Source: UBA6382 sp963617965 (GTDB lineage: Bacteria; Bacteroidota; Bacteroidia; Bacteroidales; Bacteroidaceae). From it: DNA of 64,000 bases. The stretch spans positions 1 to 64,000 of the forward strand of contig CAVEQO010000002.1 of NCBI GenBank assembly GCA_963617965.1, read 5' to 3'. The notes under the pieces are model-generated. The model did no database searches, had not been told where the DNA came from, and saw nothing but the letters and a program-made list of their open reading frames with translations. A program made the translations under genes and the position numbers. Numbering within the stretch: the stretch's first letter is position 1; every line of letters starts with the position of its first letter. Positions 45,469-54,532 of the stretch are shown here, one piece after another.

Positions 45469-46299
45469 ATGAAAAATTGTAAAGAATGTCATAGTATAAA
45501 TAATAGCGATGCAAAATATTGCAGGCATTGTGGTACGATATTTATACAAAGAAACATATTGGAACTATATCCCAAGCTGAAGCTTGTTCCAACAAATTTT
45601 TATGATTGGAGGAAACCTAAAGTTGGTATGTTCCTAAAAATTATCTTGTTTATACCAATTGTTTTCGGCATATTTGCTATATGTTTTAGCACATGGTCTT
45701 TATTTTATTACAACCAACATGAGCATGAAGATAATGAACGCTATGAAACACGTATTAAAGATCCTTTAGAAGGTATTATACCATGGTGTTATAGTTATGG
45801 TTATGGATACGCATATAAATCTGATGATGGATTATGGTACAAAGATTATGATTATGACTATGATTCTAAAACAACAGTATATAAATATCAAATTGACGAT
45901 CCAAGCATATACACTATTGCAATTGCAAAAGAACAGTATATTAATAGTATAATATTTGGGAACGTTGGGAGTCTTATTGTTATATTTTTTCTTTTCTTGA
46001 TAAGAAATTATGTAATTTGTGGTTATCCAAAACGTCCAAAAAAATTAATGCAATTAAGTTTTTATGCAGACTATGTTCAAAAGTATTCTTATTGGGGAAT
46101 TTTCAGAAAAAGAAAAACTCCAAAGTTTGTCCTTTTTGTGAAAAATAATATGTTTGGAATATTAGATGTTGCGCATTATAAGGTATATCTTACCGCCCGA
46201 TATGATTATCTTGAATGGCGAGAAAAGAAAAAATATTTGAATGCGACTTTGAATGACCGTAATTTCATAATAGACATACATGGAAACGAACTCAAATAA
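45469..46299 (+). CDS. Zinc-ribbon membrane protein
   Basis: 276 residues from the ATG after the GTPase stop. N-terminal zinc ribbon with CKEC and CRHC pairs (residues about 3-24). Two membrane helices: about 54-80 (IILFIPIVFGIFAICFSTW) and about 155-180 (IVIFFLFLIRN). Between them is a Tyr/Asp-rich external loop (YGYGYAYKSDDG). A basic cytoplasmic tail follows. Function unknown. The same ribbon type occurs in three other proteins of the operon. Confidence 0.75.
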   Translation: MKNCKECHSINNSDAKYCRHCGTIFIQRNILELYPKLKLVPTNFYDWRKPKVGMFLKIILFIPIVFGIFAICFSTWSLFYYNQHEHEDNERYETRIKDPLEGIIPWCYSYGYGYAYKSDDGLWYKDYDYDYDSKTTVYKYQIDDPSIYTIAIAKEQYINSIIFGNVGSLIVIFFLFLIRNYVICGYPKRPKKLMQLSFYADYVQKYSYWGIFRKRKTPKFVLFVKNNMFGILDVAHYKVYLTARYDYLEWREKKKYLNATLNDRNFIIDIHGNELK

Positions 46300-47722
46300 A
46301 GATACATGGGTATGCATTGATTTTGGAACTTGCAATACTGCTGCAGCTATAGACATAGATGGCAAGCCACATGTTGTAAGTTATACCAATTCACAATATT
46401 TTCCTACGGTAGCATGTGTTATGCCAACAGGAAAAATTAAAGTTTGCCACGAAGCAGAGGATTTTAAGAACAGTATGCCAGAAGGCTTCTTTCAGGAATT
46501 CAAATTGCAAATTGCCGATTTTTTGGATTACAACGGAATACAATATGTTGATATTGTTGCAGGGATATTGTCCTTTGTCAAAACTTGTGCAGAAACAGAA
46601 AATAACAATATTCCAATAAATGCCGTTTTATTAACTATACCTGTATTGTACGGAAGTGAAGATTCAAGAATAGATGTTATGCAGAAAGCCGCCTTTAAAG
46701 CAGGATTTGAAAAAGTAGAATTTCTTTCTGAATCAAAAGCTGCATGTTTGCATTACTCTCAAATAATGGGAAAAAAGAATATTGGTCGCTCTTTGATATA
46801 CGATTTGGGAGGCAGTACTTTTGATACTTCGATAATAGGCATCGATGACAAAGGAAATCAAGAGATTTTGGGCTGTGACAGTGGTATTAGATGCGGAGGC
46901 TCTTTTTTCGATAGTGCTATATATAACTATATTTGTCAGATTTTTAATGAAAAAGAAAAGCCACTTGACAAATTGAAAAAAATCGAAGATTATGCGGTAT
47001 GTAAAAGAATTAAAGAAATTCTGTCTGTAAGGGAAACTACATCACAAGTGTTTTCTAATGGAGAATGTATAGAAGTGGACAGGCTAGAGTTTGAGAAACT
47101 TATAAAGAAACAGATACTTCTAACGTTTGAAGCTTGTGATTCTGTCGTACATTCCGCAAACGTAAATTGGGGAGACGTAAATCAAATCCTACTTGTGGGT
47201 GGATCAACTGCCATTCCTTGCATATCTGAGATGCTTAAAAAGCATCTGGTTTCACATAACGCACCAAATGTAAAAGTAATAAGAAACACTAATGGGCTAA
47301 AAGGGGAATATAACTATAGATTTGCAACATGCCTTGGTGGAATCTCAACAAAAATACAGCCACCCAAGCCTCCGAAAGAACCTATAGGACAATTAAACGT
47401 AAATGGTAAGACTTTACAACTCAAAGAAGGTGTTAATACATTTGGTAGAGACAGCAACATGGACTTTACTTTTGATGATGCCTATATGAGCAGAAAACAT
47501 TTTTCGATAACCGTAACAAGAGATACAAACTCACACTGTAATTACACCTTGACAACATGCAGCGAAAAAAGGCCGACGATTATCAACAATCTTGATGTCT
47601 TGGATTTGAGTTCTTTTCCCTTAACAAAGAAAAGTATCATGCTACAAGATAACTGGTTTATTGCAGCCGGTAAAACCAAATTTATTTTTAAACGAGCAAA
47701 AATGAACAACAATGAAAATTAA
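46280..47722 (+). CDS. Hsp70-like ATPase fused to FHA domain
   Basis: 480 residues. Actin/Hsp70 ATPase fold: phosphate-1 VCIDFGTCNTAAAID near 11-25, phosphate-2 YDLGGSTFDTSIIG near 173, adenosine LLVGGSTAIPCI near 305. There is no classical substrate-binding domain. Instead the C-terminal ~110 residues are an FHA domain (GVNTFGRDSNMDFTF, then YMSRKHFSI), which binds phosphothreonine. With a kinase directly downstream this implies phospho-dependent recruitment. Overlaps the preceding gene by 20 bases and the kinase by 11. Confidence 0.88.
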   Translation: METNSNKDTWVCIDFGTCNTAAAIDIDGKPHVVSYTNSQYFPTVACVMPTGKIKVCHEAEDFKNSMPEGFFQEFKLQIADFLDYNGIQYVDIVAGILSFVKTCAETENNNIPINAVLLTIPVLYGSEDSRIDVMQKAAFKAGFEKVEFLSESKAACLHYSQIMGKKNIGRSLIYDLGGSTFDTSIIGIDDKGNQEILGCDSGIRCGGSFFDSAIYNYICQIFNEKEKPLDKLKKIEDYAVCKRIKEILSVRETTSQVFSNGECIEVDRLEFEKLIKKQILLTFEACDSVVHSANVNWGDVNQILLVGGSTAIPCISEMLKKHLVSHNAPNVKVIRNTNGLKGEYNYRFATCLGGISTKIQPPKPPKEPIGQLNVNGKTLQLKEGVNTFGRDSNMDFTFDDAYMSRKHFSITVTRDTNSHCNYTLTTCSEKRPTIINNLDVLDLSSFPLTKKSIMLQDNWFIAAGKTKFIFKRAKMNNNEN

Positions 47723-48719
47723 AGGATATACATTAATTGAACCTCCTTTTAAAGGAGGAATGGCATTAGTCTATAAGGGGGTTAATGATAATGGGTTTGA
47801 AAGAGCTTTCAAGTTTGTAAGACCCGACAAAGCTGAGAATTCTCCTCGCCTTTGTCAGCAATTTATTAAAGAAATAAAATTGCAGACCCAACTGAACCAT
47901 CCCAATATAATACGTATACTTGATGCTTTCTCGCATACAGATACCACAGGTAAAGCTTTTACCGTATTGGAAATGGAATGGCTCAAAGGATTAGACCTGG
48001 AACGATACGTTCAGCAAAAAGCAAAAAACGGTCTTGCTGATGACATCGTAAAAAAAATATTGCTTCAGGTGCTTGACGGTTTGGAATATGCGCATAAGCA
48101 TAACATTCTTCATCTAGACATCAAACCAAGTAATTTATTTAGAACATTTGACGGCTATGTTAAGATTATAGACTTTGGCATAGCACGTGTAGTTGGCGAT
48201 AATGCAAAAATTATAGAGGGTGCACAAAAGTTGACGCTTGTTACAGAAACAGGTGAGTCAACATTCAAGGGAACAATGGCATTCGCCTCGCCAGAGCAGC
48301 AAGTGGGAGGTAAACTGGGATTTTATTCCGACATCTACTCTTTGGGGAAAACTTTGCATTTCCTTTGTACAGGAAACACTGATCCTTCTGTAGAAATAAA
48401 GTCCCCACTTTTTTCTTCAATAGTTGACAGATGTACTATAGATAATCCTAAGAAACGTTTTCAGTCATGTGCTGAACTACGAAATGCTTTACTGAACTTT
48501 TCAAAACCACAACAAAAGAAATGTATTCATTGTGGTCGAACAATATCTTCTGATGCTGAATTTTGCTCATTCTGCGGTAGCAGCCAATCTAAGCCAAAGC
48601 CATCTGAACCAAAGAAATGGAAATGCACAAACTGTGGTAAAATTGCGATAGACCCTGTTGTGGACAATTTGACTAAGTATTGTATCTACTGCGGTTCACA
48701 GAATATAGTAAAATATTGA
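47712..48719 (+). CDS. Ser/Thr protein kinase with C-terminal zinc ribbons
   Basis: 335 residues. Kinase lobe: glycine-loop PPFKGGMALVYKG, Lys in RAFKFVRP, catalytic loop HLDIKPSNLF, DFG in IIDFGIARV, and FASPEQ. After residue ~265 come two zinc ribbons (CIHCGRTISSDAEFCSFCG and CTNCGKIAID ... CIYCG). No membrane helix. The kinase-ribbon layout resembles kinases of the tellurite-related TerY-phosphorylation triads, but no vWA partner is seen. Likely substrates are FHA ligands in this operon. Confidence 0.92.
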   Translation: MKIKGYTLIEPPFKGGMALVYKGVNDNGFERAFKFVRPDKAENSPRLCQQFIKEIKLQTQLNHPNIIRILDAFSHTDTTGKAFTVLEMEWLKGLDLERYVQQKAKNGLADDIVKKILLQVLDGLEYAHKHNILHLDIKPSNLFRTFDGYVKIIDFGIARVVGDNAKIIEGAQKLTLVTETGESTFKGTMAFASPEQQVGGKLGFYSDIYSLGKTLHFLCTGNTDPSVEIKSPLFSSIVDRCTIDNPKKRFQSCAELRNALLNFSKPQQKKCIHCGRTISSDAEFCSFCGSSQSKPKPSEPKKWKCTNCGKIAIDPVVDNLTKYCIYCGSQNIVKY

Positions 48720-48733
48720 AAAGAGTTTAGCTT

Positions 48734-49927
48734 ATGATAAGTATATCTGAAATTAATGGCATTTCAAAAAAAGGTGTCAGAGAAAACAATGAGGACTACA
48801 TAAAGTTTTATGTAGATAACAATCAGTCCAATCTCTCAAGAGTAATTGTTTTGTGCGATGGAATGGGAGGACATGCACATGGAGAGATTGCCAGCAAAAT
48901 TGTAGCGGAAAGTGTGTTCTCTACATTAAGCAATAAAGAAGCGGATTTCTCTGAGGATGATTTACAGTTTGCCTTGGACAATGCGTTAATAGCCTTAAAT
49001 AAGGCTAATGTATATGATGATTGTAAGAAGATGGGAACAACATTAGTTGTTGCTGTTATCAACAAAAACAATGTGTTAGTAGGGCATGTCGGAGATAGTC
49101 GTTGTTACTTGTTTAATGACGACGGACTAAAGTTGTTCCGCACAAACGACCACTCAAAAGTCGCAGAGGCTGTAAAGGCAGAGATTTTAACAGAAGAAGA
49201 AGCGATAAACAGTGAATATAAAAACATTCTTACACGTTGCGTGATTGCTGGCAAAACTGATGTTAAGATTGAGATAGATAAACTCAATATAAGAGATAAG
49301 GACAGATTATTACTTTGCTCTGATGGCGTTATTGATGCCATTCGTGATGAAGAATTATCAGAAATTCTTGTAAACCGCAACATAAATGATGCATTGGCTT
49401 TAATTGATTCCAAATGTCAAATGAAATCTCATGATAACTATTCCGTTATTATCGCAGACTTAAAAAATGATGGTTTTGATGAACAACCTGATTTAGCTTT
49501 TTCTGACGAAATTGCAATACCAACCAAAGAGAATGAAATTTCATGTGAATTGAGTGAAGAAGATTATAAACAGAAAATTAATGAGTTATATAAAGAATTG
49601 AATTATTTGAATGAAACTCATAAAAGAACTGTTAGAAATCACAGTATCTCTTGGTGTTTAGTCGGGCTTGTTTTTGCGTTTCTAATTTGTGGTGCATTTT
49701 CTTATTTTGTTTTAGAACGTGTATATAAAGTATCAGAGGGCGAAAGAAAAGTTTTTTACAAATATGAATCTTGCACATCTACAATGGTAAACAAGATGTG
49801 CAAGCAAAAAAGCAAGAATGATTCTGTTATTTTAAAACGAGAACTTAAAAGACAATACGAATCAATCCAAAAACTATATAATAAAGAAAAAGGGGAACTA
49901 CACATCAAAGGCAATGAGAGAAAATGA
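48734..49927 (+). CDS. PP2C-type Ser/Thr phosphatase, membrane-anchored
   Basis: 397 residues. PPM motifs with metal Asp residues: ENNEDYIKF, CDGMGGHAHGEIAS, GHVGDSRCYLF, LLLCSDGVIDAI and SHDNYSVIIADL. After ~250 residues comes a linker, one membrane helix (about 303-327, SWCLVGLVFAFLICGAFSYF) and a charged C-terminal tail. The natural counterpart of the adjacent kinase. 14 bp after it. Confidence 0.93.
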   Translation: MISISEINGISKKGVRENNEDYIKFYVDNNQSNLSRVIVLCDGMGGHAHGEIASKIVAESVFSTLSNKEADFSEDDLQFALDNALIALNKANVYDDCKKMGTTLVVAVINKNNVLVGHVGDSRCYLFNDDGLKLFRTNDHSKVAEAVKAEILTEEEAINSEYKNILTRCVIAGKTDVKIEIDKLNIRDKDRLLLCSDGVIDAIRDEELSEILVNRNINDALALIDSKCQMKSHDNYSVIIADLKNDGFDEQPDLAFSDEIAIPTKENEISCELSEEDYKQKINELYKELNYLNETHKRTVRNHSISWCLVGLVFAFLICGAFSYFVLERVYKVSEGERKVFYKYESCTSTMVNKMCKQKSKNDSVILKRELKRQYESIQKLYNKEKGELHIKGNERK

Positions 49928-50610
49928 AGAACTGTAAACAGTGCAATACAATAAATATTGATGAGGCAAAATTTTGTAGAAAATGCGGAAAGAAATTAGG
50001 GAAAAAGAATGTCTTTTACTTCATCGTAATTTTAATTGCAATAACAATTGTGTCTGTTTGCTTTTTTACATATAAAACGAGTAATATGGTAGTAGAACCT
50101 CCCATGCAAGACTCTAACTATGTTGCTGAAGATACTAGCACATTAGACACTACGACGAACAGAACAGAACAGATTCTTACAATGACATAAGGGAGGAATG
50201 GGATGTCGATTTGGGAAAAATTACTACGAATTATCGTAATGAAAGTCAAAATGTAGGTGGAGCATCAATTGTTATTTGGGTAGATGTTATAAATAAAAAA
50301 AAGAATGACGAATTCTGCATTTTACAATGTAATAGTCGAATTCTTTGATGAAGATGGCACAACCCCAATATATGATAGTGAAGGAAATAAATTTAAAATA
50401 CATAAGAAAATCAAGTTGAAAGATGATGTAACTATACCGGCATGTTTTTATCTCAATGACGATAAAGTACGTTTTCTAATGAACAATACATCTGATTTGC
50501 TTGCAAAATACGATGTATTGTTATATGATGAAGCAGAAAAACTGATAAGTAGTGATTCAAGTTATAAATTAAATCTACGTCAATTTACATCAGGTCCAGA
50601 CGATTACTAA
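49924..50610 (+). pseudogene. Zinc-ribbon/membrane protein split by two frameshifts
   Basis: Begins as an intact 88-aa frame: ribbon CKQC/CRKC, then a membrane helix (VFYFIVILIAITIVSVCFF). It stops at 50190. Homologous coding continues in another frame from about 50139-50189 (YNDIREEWDVDLGKITTNY, then GGASIVIWVDVINKKK) to an A8 tract at 50295-50302. From there it returns to the original frame (FYNVIVEFFDEDGTTPIYD to 50610). That last part resembles the C-terminal domain of the 51.7-kb protein. The two shifts compensate. Either a decayed gene, a switchable one, or read errors. Confidence 0.75.
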
Positions 50611-50629
50611 ATATTAAAATTGAATAATT

Positions 50630-51703
50630 ATGGCAGAAACAAATTTAATAAACAGTGTAGGTGATTTTACCAATCCCTATCAGCAAACATATCCTGACAC
50701 TTGTGCAATCAAGTCTCAACAGTTGATAATGAATGATTTTGGCATTCCTGTCACAGAAGACCAATGCGTACAATATTCGATAGAAAACGGTTGGTATACA
50801 GGTGACGGAACTGGTACTCAATGCCAAGATGTCGGTAAACTGCTTGCCGATTCTGGTATTCCTTGTACTCAACGAGAAAATGCCAACGTATATGATTTAG
50901 CCAATGAACTTGCACAGGGACACAAAATCATAGTTGGAGTTGACAGTGGAGAACTTTGGGACGGAAATATTTTGGATTGGTTAAAGGATATATTTGTTGG
51001 AAACACTCCAGACCATGCACTTATTGTTGCAGGAATTGATATGTCAGACCCAAACAATCCTATGGTAATGGTGACAGACCCTGGTACAGGAGAATGTGCA
51101 AAGCCTTATCCATTAGATCAGTTTATGGACGCTTGGTCTGATTCTAACTGTTATATGGTTTCTACTGATGTAGCAGCACCACAACAAACTGAGCAAATGG
51201 TAGCAAACGGATTGACTGAAGGTCATCTTCCAGAAGTTGCAAATGTTGATTATGATACTTTTACGCAATTTCAAGATTATAGTCACCAAATAGACTACTC
51301 AACACAAGGAGGGCAATTGTATGATATATTCCAAAGTTATCCAAACATGCCTTCATCTTACTCCTTCAATGATACTTTAGCACATTTCGACATGCCTCCT
51401 TTTAATCCTAATTTAATAATGCCAACAACAAATTATATTGATCCTTATAATTTTGACTATAGTGGTTTAAACAATCAAGGATGGTTGACTGATTTGAACT
51501 TATATCAAGATCCTGTTGTTGATACAGACTCTGGTTATAACAAACAGTTAACCTTAGATAAAATGCAGGACAATTTGGATTTTGCCAAAGAGCATGCTCA
51601 GCAATGTATGGATGATGGCATGTATATTTCTGCAACAATGTGGCAAAATGAAGCTCACGAAATACAAAACGATATGAACGATGTAATAAATAATGATATT
51701 TAA
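50630..51703 (+). CDS. C39-like cysteine peptidase protein
   Basis: 357 residues, no signal peptide. Papain-like C39 domain in the first ~180: Cys in YPDTCAIKSQQL, His in TPDHALIVAGID, Asp/Asn in VMVTDPGTGE. The C-terminal half is rich in Tyr, Asn and Gln and ends in a helical segment (LDFAKEHAQQCMDDGMYIS). May process a partner protein within the operon or act as the effector. Its 5' half has a diverged partial copy in the chimera at 41.65 kb. Confidence 0.8.
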   Translation: MAETNLINSVGDFTNPYQQTYPDTCAIKSQQLIMNDFGIPVTEDQCVQYSIENGWYTGDGTGTQCQDVGKLLADSGIPCTQRENANVYDLANELAQGHKIIVGVDSGELWDGNILDWLKDIFVGNTPDHALIVAGIDMSDPNNPMVMVTDPGTGECAKPYPLDQFMDAWSDSNCYMVSTDVAAPQQTEQMVANGLTEGHLPEVANVDYDTFTQFQDYSHQIDYSTQGGQLYDIFQSYPNMPSSYSFNDTLAHFDMPPFNPNLIMPTTNYIDPYNFDYSGLNNQGWLTDLNLYQDPVVDTDSGYNKQLTLDKMQDNLDFAKEHAQQCMDDGMYISATMWQNEAHEIQNDMNDVINNDI

Positions 51704-51705
51704 AT

Positions 51706-52653
51706 ATGAAGATTTTTAAGTGTCCCGGATGTTCAACCCCTAATAATTCAGATGCGAAATTTTGTAGACATTGCGGTTATGCCTTTTCCGATAATAAGGA
51801 AGAAGAAAAATCGAATACTGGATGTATCTGGGGAATTGCCTTATTGGTGATTATCGGCATAATCGGCATAATATGTTATATTGTAATAGAAAATAGTTAC
51901 TCTTCCTATCATTATTCCCCAACACCTGCTGCGGATGATCGTGATTCGTCGGCAACGGCAGTGGCTGATCCTGATACTACTATTGAAGATACAACATATC
52001 TTAACGTTACAACATATCTTAACGTATCTGACGACAACATTGACATTGATGCTTCTGGAGGCAGCAAAGAAATATCAATTGAAACAGATGGCGATTGGGA
52101 GATAAGTACAAATACTGCAAATTGGGGACATTTATATTTATCGAAATATAATAACAGCGTTACTTTGACTATAGATGAGAATACGTCGTCTTCAGCTCGA
52201 AGTGATTATTTTGAGATTACAGCAGGTTCTTATACTAAGCGAATAAATATCAATCAAGAAGGAAATACAGAACCAATAGCAGAAATCAAATCGATATGGA
52301 TGGACCACAGTATATATGTAAACAATGTAAAGGGAATGAAAATCCATGTTAAATTTAACGTGAATAACATGGAAGGGGAAAAAATATACGGTTATGCGTA
52401 CTTTTATTATGGAGATAATGAAACACCATTACGCGATACGTATGGCAACAATCTAAAATTTTATAGCTATGGAACTTCAAATTATGAGCGTAGCACATTC
52501 AATGATTTTACCATTTTCGTCCCATATGATGGTTTAAACATGCAACCAGGAACAGGAAGTGCCGAGTTGTCTTTTGATATCGCAATTTATGATAGCTCAG
52601 GCAACAAACTTGCAAGACAAGATAATAATAGTTTTACTCTCTGCAGATACTAA
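51706..52653 (+). CDS. Zinc-ribbon, membrane helix and BACON domain protein
   Basis: 315 residues. N-terminal ribbon (CPGC, CRHC), a membrane helix (about 38-61, GIALLVIIGIIGIICYIV), a Ser/Thr/Asp linker, a BACON-type beta-sandwich (about 108-188: IDASGGSKEISIETDGDWEI ... INQEG) and a final beta domain. Ribbon inside and BACON outside is the likely topology. BACON domains occur in Bacteroidetes surface proteins. Two bases after the C39 gene, hence coupled. Confidence 0.8.
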   Translation: MKIFKCPGCSTPNNSDAKFCRHCGYAFSDNKEEEKSNTGCIWGIALLVIIGIIGIICYIVIENSYSSYHYSPTPAADDRDSSATAVADPDTTIEDTTYLNVTTYLNVSDDNIDIDASGGSKEISIETDGDWEISTNTANWGHLYLSKYNNSVTLTIDENTSSSARSDYFEITAGSYTKRININQEGNTEPIAEIKSIWMDHSIYVNNVKGMKIHVKFNVNNMEGEKIYGYAYFYYGDNETPLRDTYGNNLKFYSYGTSNYERSTFNDFTIFVPYDGLNMQPGTGSAELSFDIAIYDSSGNKLARQDNNSFTLCRY

Positions 52654-52721
52654 CAACTGTTTTTTGCTTACGGATTGGTTACATTAAGTTTTGGACATTC
52701 ATAAACAAATAAATCATTTAA

Positions 52722-52746
52722 AAGTTGTGCCCGACACAAATTAGGG
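52722..52746 (+). repeat. Shared 5' element, copy 1
   Basis: AAGTTGTGCCCGACACAAAT then TAGGG, ending 9 bp before the ATG of the lipoprotein. Four related copies precede other genes of the island. Confidence 0.75.
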
Positions 52747-52755
52747 TTGAAGTGT

Positions 52756-53526
52756 ATGAGACAGTTTCTTTTAGCAACATTTTTATTATTGGCATCCTTT
52801 GTCTTTAATTCTTGTGATTCATCTAAGAAAGAATTGCAAACTAATATTGAAGCCGTTAATAAAGAATGCCCTATGGATTTAGGTATGTTTGGCGAAATTT
52901 CAAGTATAGAGTTTGATGAAGATGCTGATGAAGTCATTATGACAATGACAATTAGTAAAGATATGCCTCTCAAAATTTCTGCTTTAAACAAGCTCAAGAA
53001 TACTCTTAAAAGAGCGGTGTTGAGCAATTGGGCAAAACCTGATTCAGGTGATGAACTAATGAAAGAAATTGCTAAAGCGGATTCTAAGATTACATTAGTA
53101 ATGCAGACTGAAGACACAAATGAGAATGTAAAAATAAAAGTAACCAAGGATGAGGTAAAGGATTTGGCTGAAGGAAAAATCGATCCCATTTCTCCTCGTG
53201 ATTTGTTGGAAATCTATGTAACTTCTACGAATGCACAATGCCCAATGCAAATAGACGAGTTTACAATTCTTTCAACAGTAGCCCTTGAAGGAAGTTATTT
53301 CGTTTATAACTATAGCATAGACGAAAACTCCGTTTCAATTGATGCCATCGAAGAAAATAAAGCAGCAATAAAAGCAAATTTGAAACAAGCATTATCTGCT
53401 CCCGACCCAATGATGAGACAAATGATAAGTGTTTGCAAAGAAGCCAATACAGGAATTTCATACAGATATATAGGAGATACTTCTGGTAATGCTTGTATTA
53501 TAAAGTTCAATTCTTCAGAGCTTTAA
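52756..53526 (+). CDS. Lipoprotein with two internal repeats
   Basis: 256 residues from the ATG (the frame opens at a TTG nine bases earlier). Signal peptide with lipobox FVFNSC. The mature part has two related halves, each starting with a CPM motif (NKECPMDLGMFG and NAQCPMQIDEFT) followed by beta strands and a Leu/Lys helix (NTLKRAVLSN, AAIKANLKQAL). Family unknown. Its own intergenic repeat element upstream suggests a separate cassette. Confidence 0.75.
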   Translation: MRQFLLATFLLLASFVFNSCDSSKKELQTNIEAVNKECPMDLGMFGEISSIEFDEDADEVIMTMTISKDMPLKISALNKLKNTLKRAVLSNWAKPDSGDELMKEIAKADSKITLVMQTEDTNENVKIKVTKDEVKDLAEGKIDPISPRDLLEIYVTSTNAQCPMQIDEFTILSTVALEGSYFVYNYSIDENSVSIDAIEENKAAIKANLKQALSAPDPMMRQMISVCKEANTGISYRYIGDTSGNACIIKFNSSEL

Positions 53527-53550
53527 ATGACAAAAAAAATGTAAAAATAA

Positions 53551-53576
53551 AAGTTGCACCCGACACAAATAAAGGG
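53551..53576 (+). repeat. Shared 5' element, copy 2
   Basis: AAGTTGCACCCGACACAAAT then AAAGGG, ending 8 bp before the next ATG. Confidence 0.75.
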
Positions 53577-53584
53577 ACATAAAA

Positions 53585-54142
53585 ATGAAAAAATTATTAA
53601 CAATGATAGTTCTGTCCATTTGTGTGGATGTATATATGCACGCACAAGGACTACCTGGCAATATTGTAGGAAAAACTTTGCCTTATACTTGGGAGTTGCC
53701 ATTTATGGGAGGAAAAATAATCAGCACATTAACAGAGGATGGAACAATATATTCCCAATCAATAACTCCTTGCTATTCCTGCAATGGCACTGGACGGTGT
53801 GGTGCTTGTGGTGGTATAGGTGCAATATATTATGGTTTTGGGGAATCTGTTCCTTGTGGTGCATGTTCTATGAATGGAGGAAGGTGTATGGGATGTGGCG
53901 GAAAAGGATTTAGCATCATGAATTACCAAACAACATCTTTTGGAGGAACAATAGGATATGATGAATATGGCAATTGTTATGTGAGTAGTACGAGCCGTGG
54001 TGGTAGCAGAGGTCCTGGCAGGAAGTCTTCTATTTATAATTGTTGCTCAGGAGTGCCTACATTTGGGTATGACAGAAAACATACTTGCAAAAACTGTGGC
54101 GAATACCATTACATAGGAAGTCATAAATGTATAAGGGAATAG
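53585..54142 (+). CDS. Exported Cys-rich DnaJ-type zinc-finger protein
   Basis: 185 residues. A short hydrophobic signal-like N-terminus is followed by an array of CxxCxGxG units (CYSCNGTGRCGACGG, CGAC, CMGCGGKG), as in the DnaJ zinc-binding region, and a C-terminal CKNC plus a late Cys. No J domain. Could be a periplasmic zinc or redox chaperone-like factor. The 62.2-kb gene encodes a similar design and carries the same 5' element. Confidence 0.7.
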   Translation: MKKLLTMIVLSICVDVYMHAQGLPGNIVGKTLPYTWELPFMGGKIISTLTEDGTIYSQSITPCYSCNGTGRCGACGGIGAIYYGFGESVPCGACSMNGGRCMGCGGKGFSIMNYQTTSFGGTIGYDEYGNCYVSSTSRGGSRGPGRKSSIYNCCSGVPTFGYDRKHTCKNCGEYHYIGSHKCIRE

Positions 54143-54164
54143 CCTAAGATTGATATTCATATCT

Positions 54165-54208
54165 TAAGATACTTTACCAAGTAATATAAGATACTTTGAA
54201 AAGTAATC
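54165..54208. repeat. 22-bp tandem repeat, two copies
   Basis: Two successive units starting TAAGATACTTT and containing AAGTAAT, between the zinc-finger gene and the caspase 5' fragment. Confidence 0.7.
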
Positions 54209-54230
54209 TATATGTACTTATGAACACTGA

Positions 54231-54317
54231 ATGAGAAATAGAATAATCACACACCTTCTCCTGTTGCTCTCCTTGTCTGTTACCGCACAGACAAAGAGAG
54301 CTTTGGTTATAGTTTAG
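54231..54317 (+). pseudogene. Caspase gene 5' fragment (duplicate)
   Basis: A 28-codon frame reading MRNRIITHLLLLLSLSVTAQ, then KRALVIV and a stop. It matches the start of the caspase gene at 55.98 kb; the last 49 bp (54264-54312) are identical to 56015-56063. The rest of the gene is missing. The AbiE pair lies exactly between the two copies. 54318-54475 holds nothing I can identify. Confidence 0.85.
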
Positions 54318-54475
54318 TCTAAGGCTATATTAATCATAGAATATACTTGTCATACCTGTTAAAAAACACACTCATCGTAAGTACCATAGTTAGCCATCGT
54401 AACCAACATAGATAGAAATTTATCTCAGTCACTTAGTATATCTAACCATGTCACTTATTAAAATAGCCAAAAATA

Positions 54476-54510
54476 GAACAGAAAAGCAAAGAAAAGTTCG
54501 TTTTCTGTTC
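54476..54510 (+). promoter_or_regulatory. Putative AbiEi operator
   Basis: Perfect 10-bp dyad GAACAGAAAA (54476-54485) / TTTTCTGTTC (54501-54510) with a 15-bp gap, overlapping the -33 region ahead of the AbiE pair. AbiEi antitoxins are known to repress their own promoter by binding inverted repeats. Confidence 0.5.
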
Positions 54511-54520
54511 AAAATTTAGC

Positions 54521-54528
54521 TATCTTTG
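54521..54528 (+). promoter_or_regulatory. -7 box of the AbiE pair
   Basis: TATCTTTG ends only 4 bp before the AbiEi ATG, so the transcript may be leaderless or nearly so. Confidence 0.55.
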
Positions 54529-54532
54529 CACC

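Noticed and set aside
47712..49927. Calling the kinase-phosphatase pair a TerY-P tellurite system
   Set aside because: No TerY/vWA, TerD or TerC gene is in the island; only the kinase-ribbon and PP2C parts fit.
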